Shown here: positions 22,498 to 32,916 of the stretch, piece by piece
How positions within the stretch are numbered: position 1 is the stretch's first letter
How the letters are laid out: each line of letters begins with the position of its first letter
Origin: Siphonodentalium dalli
Taxonomy: Eukaryota > Mollusca > Scaphopoda > Gadilida > Siphonodentaliidae
NCBI GenBank assembly: GCA_032622095.1
Contig: CP136069.1
Coordinates: forward strand, 182,887,122-182,951,121
Direction: 5' to 3'
Length of the DNA stretch: 64,000 nucleotides
Notes under the pieces: model-generated
What the model was told of the DNA's origin: nothing
The model's database searches: none
What the model saw: the letters and a program-made list of their open reading frames with translations, nothing else
Position numbers and translations under genes: made by a program

Positions 22498-24059
22498 CGG
22501 TAAGTTAAATCATTCAAATTTTATATACGGTATTGACTGTATACATGTACATACCGTAACAGGTCGGGTGAACCACTGTTTGATTTGATAAGACCGATTG
22601 GTCTAAAATTTAATGATACAAGATTACAGGCCCTCAAACTTTGCATTTTGTGCCAGGGTTGATGTTTTACCAATCCCGTCACCCATATTCGAGGCAGGGG
22701 TAGGGTCAATAATATACATGTATGACGGGGTGTCATAAGGGACATTACAGTGACTATAGACATTTTTACAATAGAGACGAGTGCGAAATTTAGCACCCCT
22801 GATTTAAAAATTGCGAGTGCACACATGTACGAGTGCGAGAGCAGTTGCTCCTGTCTCCTTGGAAGGATTGATTGATCAGTTGTTCACAATACAGGTACCT
22901 GATAGTAATACATGTACATGTAGGGATGAAGGGGTCATTCCCACAAAAAAAACCTGCTGGAGTACACAGGATTTGAAAATGTGCTGAAGGGTACACAAGG
23001 TTAGTGATTGGCATTAACACCATAACTAAACTGTTGTTCTGATGCCCATTAGCAGTTTATTTTCAGTTAATTTTGATGTTCATTGGAACGCAAACAATCA
23101 TCCTCTAGTTTAACAATAATCATGGCAGATACCGGTACGAATAATAAACATCATTTAGAACGAGATTTAAAAATGTACCTTCAGCACATTCTCAAAACGT
23201 GTACTAGTACCCTTCAGTATTTTTTTGGTGAGAGCGACCCCTTCAGAATTAGTAGGCTTATAAAATCACATGATGTACATGTACATGTAGTTCAAATCAG
23301 AATGTGTCCAACCTGGTAATTAACTTATTGTTAACCTTTTTTTCTCCATTTATTAAATTAATAAAGGTAGGCCTGCATCATGCATTACTAGTACTAGTAA
23401 TCAAGAATTATACTTAATACTGGTCAGTATGATGGTCAGTCTGATTTCATTGTCACTCAAGTGAAAATTCGGACGATAATGATTCAAGATTTCGTAAGTG
23501 GAAGGAGTTCCATACATGTAAGTAAGTATTAAACTGGTAGTTAGACTGCACATGCTCATATAAATATCCTTGGAAACCATCAATTTCGAAGTAATCGCAG
23601 TTGTGTGCACCGGTACATAAAAATAATGGCTGGAAAGATCACAGGGTAGTCAATCTCAATCTACAACAACATCAATGTCACAATCATCATGTACCGGTAA
23701 GGCGACACTGCAATCATGGGAACAATCTATCCACGATTTTGTCGGACCTGATTCCTCCACCCGAAAATATCAAAGAAAATGAAATCGACCATATTACACC
23801 ATACCGTAGATATCTTCGTCTGAACTAGTAACTACGCTTAATTGTAAATACCGGTACATGTTTTTACATTTCGATTCGGGATGCGACAATTGGGGATCAA
23901 CTAACGCTAATTATTTCGCCATCTCTAGTCATTCCATTAATATATATATATTTTTTGGGTGGAAGAATAAGTTTTATACATGTACAGTATGCACTACAGG
24001 TACATGCATGTATTTAAATCGGGTTTTCCAACTTCCAAGTTCACTATTTGATTTACATA
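22498..24059. other. Palindrome-word-rich spacer, no gene seen
   Basis: Continues the TACATGTA/ACCGGT-rich composition. ORFs such as 23083-23319 (+) and 23601-23828 (+) lack recognisable domains. A TA-rich run lies at about 23939-23952. Confidence 0.45.
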
Positions 24060-24407
24060 CCCTGCTTGACAAAACAAGTGTCCAATGTCATTGCGGTGTA
24101 TTTGCCATTCGGCCGCGGTGTCAGATTTTGGAACTGCAGTTGAGCACCGCGGCCGAACGGCAAGTACGGTACACCATGGGCGAACGGCAACTACACCGCA
24201 GCCAGACCGCATGTACACCATGGTTAGATTTCAGGTTCGTATCATCTTTTTTCAGTTTAATGAACGTACCGGTACACAGCAGCAACTACACCATGGCCAA
24301 ATGACAACTGTAGTTAGCCGGTGGAGCCGCGGTGTAGTTGCATTTCAGCCGCGGTGGCAACGCTAACCGCACCTCGGTTAAGTGGACACTTGTTTTGTCC
24401 AGCAGGG
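24060..24407. mobile_element. MITE, 348 bp, TA-flanked
   Basis: Terminal inverted repeats: CCCTGCTTGACAAAACAAGT plus GTCCA on the left, and TGGACACTTGTTTTGTCC plus AGCAGGG on the right. A TA dinucleotide lies immediately outside both ends (24058-24059 and 24408-24409), the target duplication typical of Tc1/mariner elements. The interior is GC-rich and full of inverted GCCGCGG/CCGCGGC words, giving extensive secondary structure. No transposase ORF is present, so it is non-autonomous. The superfamily call rests only on the TA flanks. Confidence 0.8.
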
Positions 24408-24513
24408 TACCGTACTGTAGTATGCACATTCCAGCAAACTTTTGTACCAACTGCCAAGTACGGTATGCTTAAGCCTACCAGTCACTGCTATGCATTCCGG
24501 GGCCCCAAGCATA

Positions 24514-24837
24514 CCCCGCTGGACAAAGCAAGTGTCCATTGGTACTGTGGTGTATTTGCTGTTCGGCCGCGGTGTCAAGAGTTTGTAACTGCAGTTAACG
24601 GCAAATTCACTGCGGCCGAACAGCAACTACTAGTACCCTCATGGCCGAATGACATGTAGTATGTACACCGTGATTAGATTTCTGGTTTGTGTCGTCTTTT
24701 TTCGGTTTAATTTTAATGAAAGTACACCACGGCCCAACTGTAGTTAGATGGTGGAGCCGCGGTGTAGTTGCATTTCAGCAGTGGTGGCAATGCTAACCAC
24801 ACCGCAGTTAAATGGACAGTTGTTTTGTCCAGCAGGG
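24514..24837. mobile_element. Second MITE of the same family, 324 bp
   Basis: The left end CCCCGCTGGACAAAGCAAGT and the right end TTGTTTTGTCCAGCAGGG match the element at 24060, again with TA outside both ends (24512-24513 and 24838-24839). The interior shares GTGGAGCCGCGGTGTAGTTG and GGCCGCGGTGTCA with it, with scattered substitutions. The two copies lie about 106 bp apart in the same orientation. Confidence 0.8.
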
Positions 24838-25093
24838 TACTAAAAGGATACAACTGTATTGAGATTGGTCTGAACGAGATTGGTCTGAGACTGAACGTTC
24901 ACTACATCATGAATGATAGATTGAATTTGATGCATACTGAATACAGTGTAGTCTACTGTATGGCTATGCACTTACCATTCGGCTGTTAGTTTAAGCTGGA
25001 GTGGAGTCTTGTTTTAATCCAGAGAACAAATCACACATGTGACATTCACAATGTCAACAACAGGTCAATAAAATGATCATCTTCAAGTTGTTG
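24838..25093. other. Short spacer, no gene seen
   Basis: Unique sequence between the second MITE and the fold-back transposon. No recognisable feature beyond the target site of the following element. Confidence 0.4.
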
Positions 25094-25101
25094 AAATGTT
25101 G
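25094..25101. repeat. 8-bp target-site duplication, left copy
   Basis: AAATGTTG immediately left of the terminal GGGACATGAC of the fold-back element. An identical AAATGTTG lies immediately outside the right end at 28979-28986. Confidence 0.85.
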
Positions 25102-26776
25102 GGGACATGACAATCTGCGGAATGGGATGGAATATGGAATAGAACGACAATCTGCGGAACAGAATTTCAAATTGCGTGGAACGGCCGATATCTCGAGGAA
25201 TACAGGGCGTAGGGCGCTCATGTTGGTGTCTAACGAAAGGCCCACATTCGCCCTATCCACACATATTAACCCCGCCACTGACCGGACACCAGAAGTTGCA
25301 TTATTTGATCGAAAACTGACCTAACATGGGGTGAAATTTTGGATAGCATGGCAATCTGCGGAACGGAATTTCAAATTGCGTGGAACGGCCGATATCTCGA
25401 GGAATACAGGGCGTAGGGCGCTCATTTTGGTGTCTAACGAAAGGCCGATATTCGCCCTATCCAAACATATTAACCCCGCCACTGAACGGATACCGGAAGT
25501 TGCATTATTCGGTCGAAAACTGACCTAACATAAAATGCCACAAACACGAAAAACTGCGTTCGACATTAATGTTTAGAATTTAGATTTCTCGACGAATACG
25601 CTAGCAAACACCAAGTTTTAGGTATCAAATAACGCAGTGGAATACTGTGCACTCGTTTTTATCTACAATATGGCTGTTTTAGTGCGAAAACTGTAATAGC
25701 GAAACGCAAACAAGCGCCGATAAAACAGCTAAAAATAGACTCGATGTTTACATTTACACGATCGATTTCAGCTGGTATATTCAATATAATGGGGCGTATA
25801 GTATATCAAAATGTAGGATTAGACACAGGGAATGTATTTTTTTCCAAATGGGTCCACCACGCGGTGAAATTGTTGCAGAAATTCGCTCCAAAATATTCGC
25901 ACTTCAGTTGTGACTAAAAGCCCAGATGCCGGAGCCCGGCGACTAAAAGCCAAGTTACAAAATAGATTAACTGGTTTGAACGCATGAATATGTCAATGGT
26001 CAGACTGTTGGAAATGATACCCAATTTTTTTTATAGACTTATATAAACACTTACGTGTGAAACTCGAATTTTAATTAAATCCATGATTGTGTAGTCTCTC
26101 GTATATCACGAACACTGCGCGCACACATTTTATTGGAATACATGCCATCTTTGCCTTGTGTTTTGTTTAGTTTAGTTTTTTTGGCGACCAAAGATGAGAT
26201 GTGTTCGCACCACACTGTGCTAAGGCCAATGAAATCACTGAATTTCAGATTATCAGCTTAACCGCATTATTTCATTAGTATCTGAAGCAAATTAATGAAC
26301 ACCATAAACAATAGAAAATTAACACAGCTCTTCGTGCGGGATAATCTTTAAAGCCAGTGACACCTCAGTCATCCTGACAGACTGTACAAACATAATGATA
26401 ATGGGGCATTATGCATCATGAATATTTTTTTTAATTGGAATTGTCAAATCTAACATGCATGTTGTGGCTTCTAAGTAAACAAATTACCAGTTTTTTTAAA
26501 TGGAGGCATGATGTTAAAGGACTCTTAGTTGCAATTAAGACCCTCGCAATAAATGCTTCAACAAACGCTCTTTATTGACTACCCTATACATGTTCTATGT
26601 ATACTATAGGGCGACTGTATATACACAGACGGTATAGATAACTTTTAAGAGTGTTAACAATATTTTATTAGAACGAAAAAACAGAACGTCACATTTACAA
26701 TGTATACATAGAAAAATAACAAATAGTTCAAATGGCGATATGATAACAAGCAATAAGCCTATGGCTTTTATAAAAA
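25102..26776 (+). repeat. Left terminal inverted repeat of the fold-back element (1675 bp)
   Basis: The outer 430 bp carry direct repeats with a 204-bp period: a short partial copy of about 36 bp at 25108, a copy from about 25148 and a copy from about 25352. All start CAATCTGCGGAA and, after the partial copy, continue through GGAACGGCCGATATCTCGAG and GGCGTAGGGCGCTCAT. Both full copies keep a 65-74-codon ORF ending FDRKLT or FGRKLT, because 204 is divisible by three. The inner 1.2 kb is unique AT-rich sequence without ORFs. Confidence 0.9.
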
Positions 26777-27306
26777 TCCTTTCCTCTAGAAATGTTACCC
26801 CGAGTGTCAATAGAGACAGCTGCATGGTAAAGAAAGCGGGGATTTGAATATAGTTATGTTTTCTCAGGTTTTTTGTGAAGTAGGTTAAGCGAGTGCGGGG
26901 TTGAGAAGGGTTGGGTGTGATTGAGAAGATAATGGAGTAGGTAGGAAAAACAATGAAACAGGAAGGAAAAAATGTGTGGTAAATGGTGCATACAAGCATA
27001 CATGTATATAGTCGAAATTTTAAATTATGGTAGTGTCCAACATAGAAACGGAATTAGAAATCAAATATGTCTCAGCACTCAGAAGATGTGATATAATGAA
27101 ACTAGATAATTGTTATATGCTGGTAGCGTGTATCAATAAAGTAAATAAAATTAGTAAATACAATCAGTTTTAAGTGCATCAATATGCCAAGGTCATCACT
27201 GATTTCATTTAATAAAATTTAACAAAGCATATTTGGATTTTATGCCCAGTGTTGTCAATGCATGTCGCTCTACAAGAACGATGTCGTGTATTTGATTTAA
27301 ATAAAG

Positions 27307-28978
27307 TTTTTATAAAATAGGCTTATTGCTTGTTATCATATCGCCATTTGAACTATTTGTTATTTTTCTATGTATACATTGTAAATGTGACGTTCTGTTT
27401 TTTCGTTCTAATAAAATATTGTTAACACTCTTAAAAGTTATCTATACCGTCTGTGTATATACAGTCGCCCTATAGTATACATAGAACATGTATAGGGTAG
27501 TCAATAAAGAGCGTTTGTTGAAGCATTTATTGCGAGGGTCTTAATTGCAACTAAGAGTCCTTTAACATCATGCCTCCATTTAAAAAAACTGGTAATTTGT
27601 TTACTTAGAAGCCACAACATGCATGTTAGATTTGACAATTCCAATTAACAAAAATATTCATGATGCATAATGCCCCATTATCATTATGTTTGTACAGTCT
27701 GTCAGGATGAGTGAGGTGTCACTGGCTTTAAAGATTATCCCCCACGAAGAGCTGTGTTAATTTTCTATTGTTTATGGTGTTCATTAATTTGCTTCAGATA
27801 CTAATGAAATAATGCGGTTAAGCTGATAATCTGAAATTCAGTGATTTCATTGGCCTTAGCACAGTGTGGTGCGAACACATCTCATCTTTGGTCGCCCAAA
27901 AAACTAAACTAAACAAAACACAAGGCAAAGATGGCATGTATTCCAATAAAATGTGTGCGCGCAGTGTTCGTGATATACGAGAGACTACACAATCATGGAT
28001 TTAATTAAAATTCGAGTTTCACACGTAAGTGTTTATATAAGTCTATAAAAAAAAATTGGGTATTATTTCCAACAGTCTGACCATTGACATATTCATGCGT
28101 TCAAACCAGTTAATCTATTTTGTAACTTGGCTTTTAGTCGCCGGGCTCCGGCATCTGGGCTTTTAGTCACAACTGAAGTGCGAATATTTTGGAGCGAATT
28201 TCTGCAACAATTTCACCGCGTGGTGGACCCATTTGGAAAAAAATACATTCCCTGTGTCTAATCCTACATTTTGATATACTATACGCCCCATTATATTGAA
28301 TATACCAGCTGAAATCGATCGTGTAAATGTAAACATCGAGTCTATTTTTAGCTGTTTTATCGGCGCTTGTTTGCGTTTCGCTATTACAGTTTTCGCACTA
28401 CAACAGCCATATTGTAGATAAAAACGAGTGCACAGTATTCCACTGCGTTATTTGATACCTAAAACTTGGTGTTTGCTAGCGTATTCGTCGAGAAATCTAA
28501 ATTCTAAACATTAATGTCGAACGCAGTTTTTCGTGTTTGTGGCATTTTATGTTAGGTCAGTTTTCGACCGAATAATGCAACTTCCGGTGTCCGTTCAGTG
28601 GCGGGGTTAATATGTGTGGATAGGGCGAATATCGGCCTTTCGTTAGACACCAAAATGAGCGCCCTACGCCCTGTATTCCTCGAGATATCGGCCGTTCCAC
28701 GCAATTTGAAATTCTGTTCCGCAGATTGCCATGCTATCCCAAATTTCACCCCATGTTAGGTCAGTTTTCGATCAAATAATGCAACTTCTGGTGTCCGGTC
28801 AGTGGCGGGGTTAATATGTGTGGATAGGGCGAATGTGGGCCTTTCGTTAGACACCAACATGAGCGCCCTACGCCCTGTATCCCTCGAGATATCGGCCGTT
28901 CCACGCAATTTGAAATTCTGTTCCGCAGATTGTCGTTCTATTCCATATTCCATCCCATTTCGCAGATTGTCATGTCCC
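27307..28978 (-). repeat. Right terminal inverted repeat of the fold-back element (1672 bp)
   Basis: Reverse complement of 25102-26776, differing by scattered substitutions and a 4-bp indel at the inner end (CCTATGGCTTTT on the left versus CCTATTTT on the right arm read inverted). It carries the mirrored 204-bp repeats with ORFs at 28552-28749 and 28756-28980 (minus). Confidence 0.9.
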
Positions 28979-28986
28979 AAATGTTG
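28979..28986. repeat. 8-bp target-site duplication, right copy
   Basis: AAATGTTG directly after the terminal GTCATGTCCC. Identical to 25094-25101. Confidence 0.85.
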
Positions 28987-30691
28987 GCGAAATTGTTGTG
29001 TTCTGTGATCACTCTAAGGTCCATGGTACTGTAATAATTTGCTTGATGTTGTCCTCGGTGTTGACGAAACTGGTTCGTGGGTGAGGTAGAAAATGAAATG
29101 CGCTTTCACTTTCAGTTTCAACTTTGACAATGACACTGATTTCGATTCTTCGAATACTTTTGCATCGCCTACTGTCGAAAAATTGCGATGTATAACTCCA
29201 AATTGATTCATCGTGGTGTTGTTTGAAAAATCACTGTTGTTAAATCACACTATAATGATGCCGGTCATTTGGTAGGGACAGTTGAGAATTGAGTTGTTCA
29301 ACTCGCCTAACAAATCAATGAACAATGTATCAGCGACATTCTGAACTCTTCGACCTGTGACCTCTGGATCAATTTTCCCAGGATGCAATGCGAAAGCGGA
29401 GCGGAAGTCACGTGATTTTTAACCAAAAATTGTGCGCCGTTTTTCATCGCGTCGAAATTCTGTTTCATGGTATTGTAAAAATTGATGACGTCATTCACGC
29501 CTAAACTTGAAAAGCAACAACGCGCCTGGCGCGTTGTGGTTGCTATTAATTTCAAACGGCCACACATTTCTCACCAACCACTAATAATCCATATGCACTT
29601 GTATCAGCCGCTTGTCTGTATGCCGTCTGCTTTTATTGCCTGATACATGTCCACAAATGAATAATACACCAGTCCAATGTATGATTTGTCAAACCTAGTT
29701 GAACGTGAGAAGCCATTGAGTATAAACTGATTAATAGTCAGAATACTGTGGTATAATTACGGAATACCCTTGACGTCGATAATTGGTACTCCGCTGGGCC
29801 ACGTGTGCCCGTCCCCAAAATGACTGACTTGACACTGATCGACAGAACCAGACGGACGTATCTTTGAAGGCTCAATCATGCCAAGAATATACGCGCAGAG
29901 ATTCTCTGACAGCTCTCTAATAATTTCGAAAAACACTGTTTTTATAAACCCCACTGTTTCATAACAACCGCGAACTGTGGTGTTTGCTAATTTGCATAAT
30001 TGTGTGTTTTTTTATTTGCAATTAAAGCACGCTATGTATAAATGGTGTTATCACAGACACAAATCCGTTATAATGTGTAATGTTCCTATTGGACCTTTTT
30101 ATATCAATAATAAAGACCATGGGAAAAATAGATAAACAGTATTATGCAGTTGGTATGTGCTGCAGACAATTGCACATACGATGTACATACGTTACAACTA
30201 CGTGTATGTAGTAGATCAAATAGCCACTCTTTGCTGTTTATCAATTGACTATTTCTTTTCTTCAATACATTCCTCAGACTTCAGAGAATACCCGTATGTT
30301 GCGTAACGATCTGTGACATATGTCAATTTCTTTTTGCACTACTACAACGTGTTAGTTTCAGATTTTAGGATTCTGGAAATTAACACGTCTGTCGGCGTCT
30401 TCACGCTCATTTGAAACGAAACCGAACATTTTGCTGCATGGCTACTCAACTTCGAAATTGCTTTACTCCTCGTTCCGTGAACCGATTTCCACCATACAAC
30501 CAGCAAACTGACCGGAGAATAGCTGCGCAAACGGCGGGTCTGTTAATTGATCCAGATTATGAATGTTTTATTTTCTAAATAGCGATGATTCCAACATAAA
30601 ATTAACTTTTCGAACTGGATTAAAGAATATATGCGCGCATTTATGCCTGCTGTTAAGGAGGTTCGTGTATACTCCTTTGTCAGATAACAAA
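28987..30691. other. Non-repetitive region, three minus-strand ORFs of unknown status
   Basis: No recognised gene. Minus-strand ORFs at 29757-29954 (65 aa), 29307-29567 (86 aa) and 29014-29211 (65 aa) lie in order and have a more balanced residue composition than the surrounding shadows (for example GMIEPSKIRPSGSVDQC in the first). They could be decayed exons or parts of an old transposon ORF. I recognise no family, and each is short enough to arise by chance. Confidence 0.25.
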
Positions 30692-30843
30692 ACAGTTATC
30701 ACCCTTGTTTTCGTGAGACACGGGGATTTGTCGCCGCTCTCGACCTGGAATGTCACCCTCGGGCCTGCGGCCCTCGGGTGACATTCCAGGTCTCGAGCGG
30801 GCGATAAATCCCCGTGTCTCACTCAATCGCGGGCGATAACTGT
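30692..30843. repeat. Large palindrome, arms about 70 bp
   Basis: The left arm runs ACAGTTATCACCC, GTGAGACACGGGGAT, CGACCTGGAATGTCACCC. The right arm is its reverse complement, GGGTGACATTCCAGGTC, ATCCCCGTGTCTCAC, GGGCGATAACTGT. The loop is CCTGCGG or similar near 30765-30773. GC content is much higher than in the neighbourhood. The arms differ by small changes (TTGTCGCC versus the complement of GGGCGATAAA). It fits a fold-back MITE or a structured non-coding element. The overlapping ORFs on both strands simply read the palindrome. Confidence 0.85.
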
Positions 30844-31222
30844 ATATTATTACGTGAAACTTTTTCCCGACTTTTGTATTTTGAAATTTGAGGTGGTGAT
30901 TATTTCCTGTGTCACTCATTTTCGATAGGGTGTATTTTATGTCAATAACCCTTCCTGTGTTTCAGCACGCGAATTTTGACGGGGCCTTTTTGCCCTCGCG
31001 TCGTGTGCTGACCATTTAGGGTCATTTTTCCACCCTGTAAGTGACAGTTAGAATTTGATTTCTGACATTGTTGGGAAAAATTGGGGTACTTCAAAAATAT
31101 TATCCCATTGGTACCACAAAGGGTACATTGTCGGTTGGTTACTAGGGTTGTAACATTGGTAGTGGTTTGTAAACCCAAATTAGCTGATAGAATGTTGTCT
31201 TGATTATTTTGATTTTGACAAA

Positions 31223-31830
31223 ATGGCTACTGCAGTAAATATGTCCTCTGATTTTGAGTCAGACGATGGTATGACCAATCGTCTTCAAATAAATAAATGC
31301 GATTATTTATCGCTATTGGTCCTACCAGGGGTCATCGTAGATAGAGCTAGATATTATGTTGGCAAAAAGAGCGGAATTGGGGAATTCCAATGTTGATAAT
31401 ATCAACAAAGTGGCTTCACTCCGTGTGTCACGGGCATTGATAATAAGTGTGGATTTTACACCTCATCAGGTTAATGATATCGATGGACGATAAAATTGCG
31501 CCCTGTCGAATCAAGCTGGCTTGGACGAGCAATTGCGCCTCAGATTGGCGGATCGCAACCGACCCGTCACAGGCGATCAGAGATCTGGTCCCAATTCACC
31601 GGTGGGTGGACAAATAATAGCAATATGCTCTCCCGCCCCAGTGAATTCTCACCGTACGGGTTTGTCCCCACCATAACCACCCTCAGATTCGGGAGAACGC
31701 ATAGGGCTAAGGGGCTCGAATCATTTTCGGGAGTGGGGAGTTTCCGTGAGAGATCAGCCCCCGTCATATGAACAATCGCGTTATATGACGCGACCAACAT
31801 CACCGGGGGAAACACGTCTCCGTCGTCCAG
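31223..31830 (+). pseudogene. Decayed ORF, possibly a transposon structural gene
   Basis: Not recognised with certainty. From ATG 31223 an open frame runs 57 codons (start MATAVNMSSDFESDDGM) to a TGA at 31394-31396. A second frame over about 31340-31485 reads LAKRAELGNSNVDNINKVAS and SRALIISVDFTPHQVNDID. A third over about 31515-31830 is proline- and arginine-rich with DQPPSYEQSRYM. Successive frames with protein-like composition suggest one coding region broken by indels. The acidic start, Pro/Arg-rich tail and PPSY motif would suit a Gag-like or ORF1 protein, but this is inference. Confidence 0.3.
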
Positions 31831-32159
31831 ATTGGAAACATGGATGGAAGATAATCCATTGGTTCCTCATGCCCCGGGAAATATTAACCAGATGTCGCAA
31901 AATAGGGTAAGTCATTGGGGGATCCCAGGATGCCCGAAGAACAGGAATAACACGACCACAGCTTGGGAATGGGGATCGTTCTCGGTGGGATCAGGACAGA
32001 GACCCCCAGTCTCTCCCCGGTGGGGTCATATGAAACACAACATAGACAAATAAGCCCGCAGAGAATTCAGAGTGAAAGACCACAAGGGCGCAGATACCCC
32101 ATTTGGGGAACGGGGGCATACAGAGACCCCGGTATGGGCAGAGCGTTACATACATAATC

Positions 32160-32509
32160 ATCACAATTTGTGAAAAACAGATCGAGGGTCGACGAAGATA
32201 TTTCCGTAAAATGAGTAGGCGAATCCACAAGCTGTTTGATACCACAGTGCGTACATATACCATTAATCTTACCATTGGTACCTTCAACATAATTTGCATT
32301 GATGTCGCCAGCTACGATTACCAAGTTTACGTCATCGATTGCGTGTTTAATGTTGAGTTCAATAGTATCCCAATGCGAAACTAGTGATCGCGAGGGTCTG
32401 TAGAAGCAGCCAAGAATAATACTTTTACGACACACCTTGATTTCGACCCATACGCATATAAATGTGTTTTCTCTAGATTTGTATATCTTGCCTAATAGTG
32501 TTTCTCCTT
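32160..32509 (-). pseudogene. LINE endonuclease fragment (APE type), truncated both ends
   Basis: Reading minus from about 32509, the frame gives GKIYKSRENTFICVW, IILGCFYRPSRSL, LVIVAGDINANYV and SSSTLDLFFTN. These match the order of conserved blocks in the apurinic-like endonuclease domain of non-LTR retrotransposons (GxYRPP, then GDFN, then STLDLxxTN). GDI replaces the usual GDF. The SDH block that should follow is missing: homology stops near 32160 and runs into the decayed + strand ORF. A T/G-rich low-complexity tract lies just upstream (32508-32566). It would have acted in target-primed retrotransposition. Here it is a dead fragment of a family different from the one at 62699. Confidence 0.8.
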
Positions 32510-32567
32510 TTTTTTTATCTTTTTTTTTTTTAGTTTTTGTCTTTTTTGGGGGGTGGGGGGGGGGTTA
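32508..32567. repeat. Poly-T / poly-G low-complexity tract
   Basis: Long T runs with interruptions, then GGGGGGTGGGGGGGGG at about 32549-32564. No other feature. Confidence 0.8.
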
Positions 32568-32642
32568 ATTAATTAAAATTAGTTTTGGTACTTTTGTCTT
32601 TACTTAAATCTGTTTTTTATGTCAAATGTTTTTATACATTTG

Positions 32643-32676
32643 TACCACTTTTTTATCTTAGGATAAAAAAGTGGTA
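32643..32676. repeat. Perfect hairpin, 15-bp arms
   Basis: TACCACTTTTTTATC, TTAG, GATAAAAAAGTGGTA: perfect inverted repeat with a 4-base loop. The U-rich stem resembles an intrinsic terminator in form, but there is no gene context and the genome appears eukaryotic, so no function is assigned. Confidence 0.7.
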
Positions 32677-32889
32677 TAAATGCTGATAAATTTATACAAA
32701 AAACAATAATTATTACTTCGTTCAGCTTCGTTGGGTTTTTTCTTTTTCTTCTTTCGATTAATATTTTCTTCTTTCTTTTTTTCTCGCTCCTTCACGTTTG
32801 ATTAAAGTTAGATTATTTTGTATATTTTCATTTTATTATGTTAGTTTCTTTTGTTATATTCTGTAACTCTTCATTGATGGAGGAAATAA

Positions 32890-32916
32890 GTATATATATA
32901 TATATATATATATATC
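32890..32916. repeat. TA dinucleotide microsatellite
   Basis: About 13 TA repeats in an otherwise unique spacer. Confidence 0.85.

Larger units (their letters stand above)
25102..28978. mobile_element. Fold-back DNA transposon, 3877 bp, non-autonomous
   Basis: Two arms of about 1.67 kb (25102-26776 and 27307-28978) are reverse complements at roughly 98-99% by eye, around a 530-bp unique spacer. Both ends read GGGACATGACAATCTGCG inward and the element is flanked by a perfect 8-bp duplication AAATGTTG, so it moved as a unit. Long arms with subterminal direct repeats recall fold-back elements: Drosophila FB, Galileo (P superfamily) and sea urchin TU. An 8-bp duplication is compatible with hAT, P or Merlin superfamilies, and the termini match none that I can name with confidence. 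No transposase is encoded. The largest ORF (26604-26999, minus, 131 codons, hydrophobic) straddles spacer and left arm and is probably spurious. Arm differences include T/G near 25340 and C/G near 26338. Confidence 0.9.

Noticed and set aside
24309-24407. tRNA-derived (SINE-like) promoter in the GTGGAGCCGCGGTGTAG stretch
   Set aside because: It weakly resembles an A box, but no B box (GGTTCGA) lies at the right distance and the element has terminal inverted repeats with TA flanks, which fits a MITE better.
26604-26999. 131-residue hydrophobic ORF in the fold-back spacer as a transposon protein
   Set aside because: It crosses from the spacer into the left arm, has no motif, and its composition is that of translated AT-rich DNA.
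25102-28978. Large inverted repeat as a chimeric-read or assembly artefact
   Set aside because: The arms differ at scattered sites, there is a unique 530-bp spacer, and both ends are flanked by the same 8-bp word, as expected for transposition and not for a read fold-back. Long reads would settle it.
32643-32676. Rho-independent terminator
   Set aside because: The stem is A/T-rich, there is no upstream gene, and the surroundings are eukaryotic repeat DNA.
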